From an uncultured Armatimonadota bacterium (lineage in GTDB: Bacteria > Armatimonadota > Armatimonadia > Armatimonadales > Armatimonadaceae), in contig CAIRTT010000648.1 of NCBI GenBank assembly GCA_903881535.1, positions 1-14,896 of the forward strand: a stretch of 14,896 nt of DNA, written 5' to 3'. Each line of letters starts with the position of its first letter. Positions within the stretch are counted from its first letter, which is position 1. Of the stretch, positions 14,138 to 14,896 are shown piece by piece. Position numbers and translations under genes: made by a program. The notes under the pieces were generated by a model. That model had not been told where the DNA came from and did not search any database. It saw only the letters and a program-made list of their open reading frames with translations.

Positions 14138-14896
14138 ATGCAAACACACCGCGGCATCGTCGTCGCAGGGCGGGCAGGGGTTGCCGCAAGCCAGCCCCTC
14201 GCCGTCTCAGCAGCCCTGCAGATTCTGGCCCGCGGTGGATCCTGCGTGGATGCCGCCATCACAGCAAGCGCCGTCCTTTCCGTTGTGGAACCGTGGAACA
14301 GCCACCTCGGCGGGGATGCGTTTTGTATCCACCACCACGCAGCATCGCGCACAAACATGGCATTCAATGGCAGCGGTGAAGCACCTCATGGAGCGACATC
14401 GGATGCATTCCCGGGCGGTATCCCGCTGCATGGCTACCAATCTGCCACCATCCCCGGCCTTGTCTCAACATGGTTCGCCGCCCACGCATTGCACGGCCGC
14501 CTACCGATCGCCACGCTGCTTGCACCCGCGATTGCGTATGCACGCGATGGCTTTCCAGCGGGTCCAACACTGCTGAAAAAAGTTCGCGATCACCGGGCGC
14601 TGCTCAGTGCACATGCATCCCTTGACAGCCTCGGCATCCCAGTAAATGTCAGCCTTGGTGACATCATTAGGCAACCGGAGCTAGCCACAACGCTGGAAGA
14701 CATCGCTCAAAATGGCCGCGCGGGCTTCTATGGCGGGCGTGTTGCAGATTTGATCGTCGAGACATCCGGTGGCTGGTTTTCCCACGATGACCTCGCACGC
14801 CACAAAACCCGCATCCTCCCACCACTTGCCGGGCGTTACCGTGACCTGATTGTGCACGGGCAACCGCCGCCAAGCCAGGGGATGGTCCTCATCGAA
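14138..14896 (+). CDS. Gamma-glutamyltranspeptidase-family protein, partial at the right edge
   Basis: The ATG is 3 bases after the previous stop and the frame stays open for 253 codons to the window end, so translational coupling is likely. The sequence matches the large-subunit half of Ntn-hydrolase gamma-glutamyltranspeptidases: SQPLAVSAALQILARGGSCVDAAI (18-41), VVEPWNSHLGGDAF (49-62), TIPGLVSTWFAAHALHGRLP (104-123) and PAIAYARDGFPAG. The autocatalytic threonine would lie beyond the edge. Unlike periplasmic GGT there is no signal peptide. The segment corresponding to the glutamate-binding arginine reads FNGSGEAP (76-83), resembling YwrD-like cytoplasmic paralogues in layout but with Glu81 where an Arg or a neutral residue is usual. 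Gamma-glutamyl transfer is therefore uncertain; an amidase or acylase activity on another substrate is possible. The link to the upstream nucleotide-sugar gene is not obvious. Confidence 0.85.
   Translation, partial: MQTHRGIVVAGRAGVAASQPLAVSAALQILARGGSCVDAAITASAVLSVVEPWNSHLGGDAFCIHHHAASRTNMAFNGSGEAPHGATSDAFPGGIPLHGYQSATIPGLVSTWFAAHALHGRLPIATLLAPAIAYARDGFPAGPTLLKKVRDHRALLSAHASLDSLGIPVNVSLGDIIRQPELATTLEDIAQNGRAGFYGGRVADLIVETSGGWFSHDDLARHKTRILPPLAGRYRDLIVHGQPPPSQGMVLIE

Noticed and set aside
1..14896. Frequent GGATG/CATCC pentamers on both strands
   Set aside because: Most occurrences are in coding frames where GAT (Asp) follows a G and precedes a G, so codon preference explains them; no phased or intergenic enrichment was seen by eye.
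1..14896. CRISPR arrays, tRNAs, IS elements, phage or defence cassettes
   Set aside because: I saw no regularly spaced repeats, cloverleaf candidates, transposase motifs or nuclease/helicase genes in the window.

Overview
The window reads as a bacterial chromosome segment of moderately high GC content from an organism with a Gram-negative-type envelope: the first gene is a secreted/outer-membrane beta-barrel protein (CBM9-like plus DUF5916). The long GDP-mannose-pyrophosphorylase-like enzyme fused to a phosphomannomutase-like domain is typical of Terrabacteria lineages (Cyanobacteria, Armatimonadota, Chloroflexota, Deinococcota). With the leaderless-looking promoters, this makes Armatimonadota or a relative my best guess, but no rRNA or marker gene is present to settle it. 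There are no IS elements, phage genes, tRNAs or CRISPR arrays.

Layout, left to right. An intrinsic terminator of an off-window gene (1-30) precedes a DUF5916 outer-membrane protein (54-2126, +). It converges on an NAD-dependent epimerase/dehydratase (2145-3068, -). Divergent from that are a secreted alpha/beta hydrolase (3150-3995, +) and a small solitary Xre-type regulator (4032-4319, +), which converge on a CotH-kinase-like protein with a Pro/Lys-rich tail (4345-6051, -). A 356-base gene-free stretch follows, with a strong hairpin plus T-run in the unexpected orientation and an 18-base direct repeat. Then come a DUF4287-DUF1801 protein (6408-6965, -), a stretch with one possible 43-codon ORF, yebC (7282-8025, +) with a textbook terminator, and an unrecognised secreted/membrane protein with a GATase1-like segment (8104-9861, +). 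After a 348-base gap with a GC-rich palindrome come two tandem TrkA-type K+ regulatory proteins (10210-10668 and 10681-11340, +) and a terminator. The last unit is the fused nucleotidyltransferase/phosphohexomutase (11621-14134, +), followed 3 bases later by a gamma-glutamyltranspeptidase-family gene that runs off the right edge (14138-14896, +).

Two kinds of start appear to coexist. yebC, both trkA genes and the nucleotidyltransferase have Shine-Dalgarno sequences. The hydrolase, Xre regulator, CotH-like gene and 8104 membrane-protein gene have none; instead each has a -10-like hexamer ending 5 or 6 bases before its ATG, the spacing expected for leaderless mRNAs. The genes do not form one pathway. 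The only likely operons are trkA-trkA and nucleotidyltransferase-GGT; the rest look like single-gene units.

The most interesting points are the leaderless promoter pattern, the orphan hairpin/terminator with pseudoknot-compatible pairing at 6180-6281, the loss of the catalytic serine and sugar-binding motif in the phosphohexomutase domain while the metal motif is kept, and the unassigned 585-residue membrane protein.
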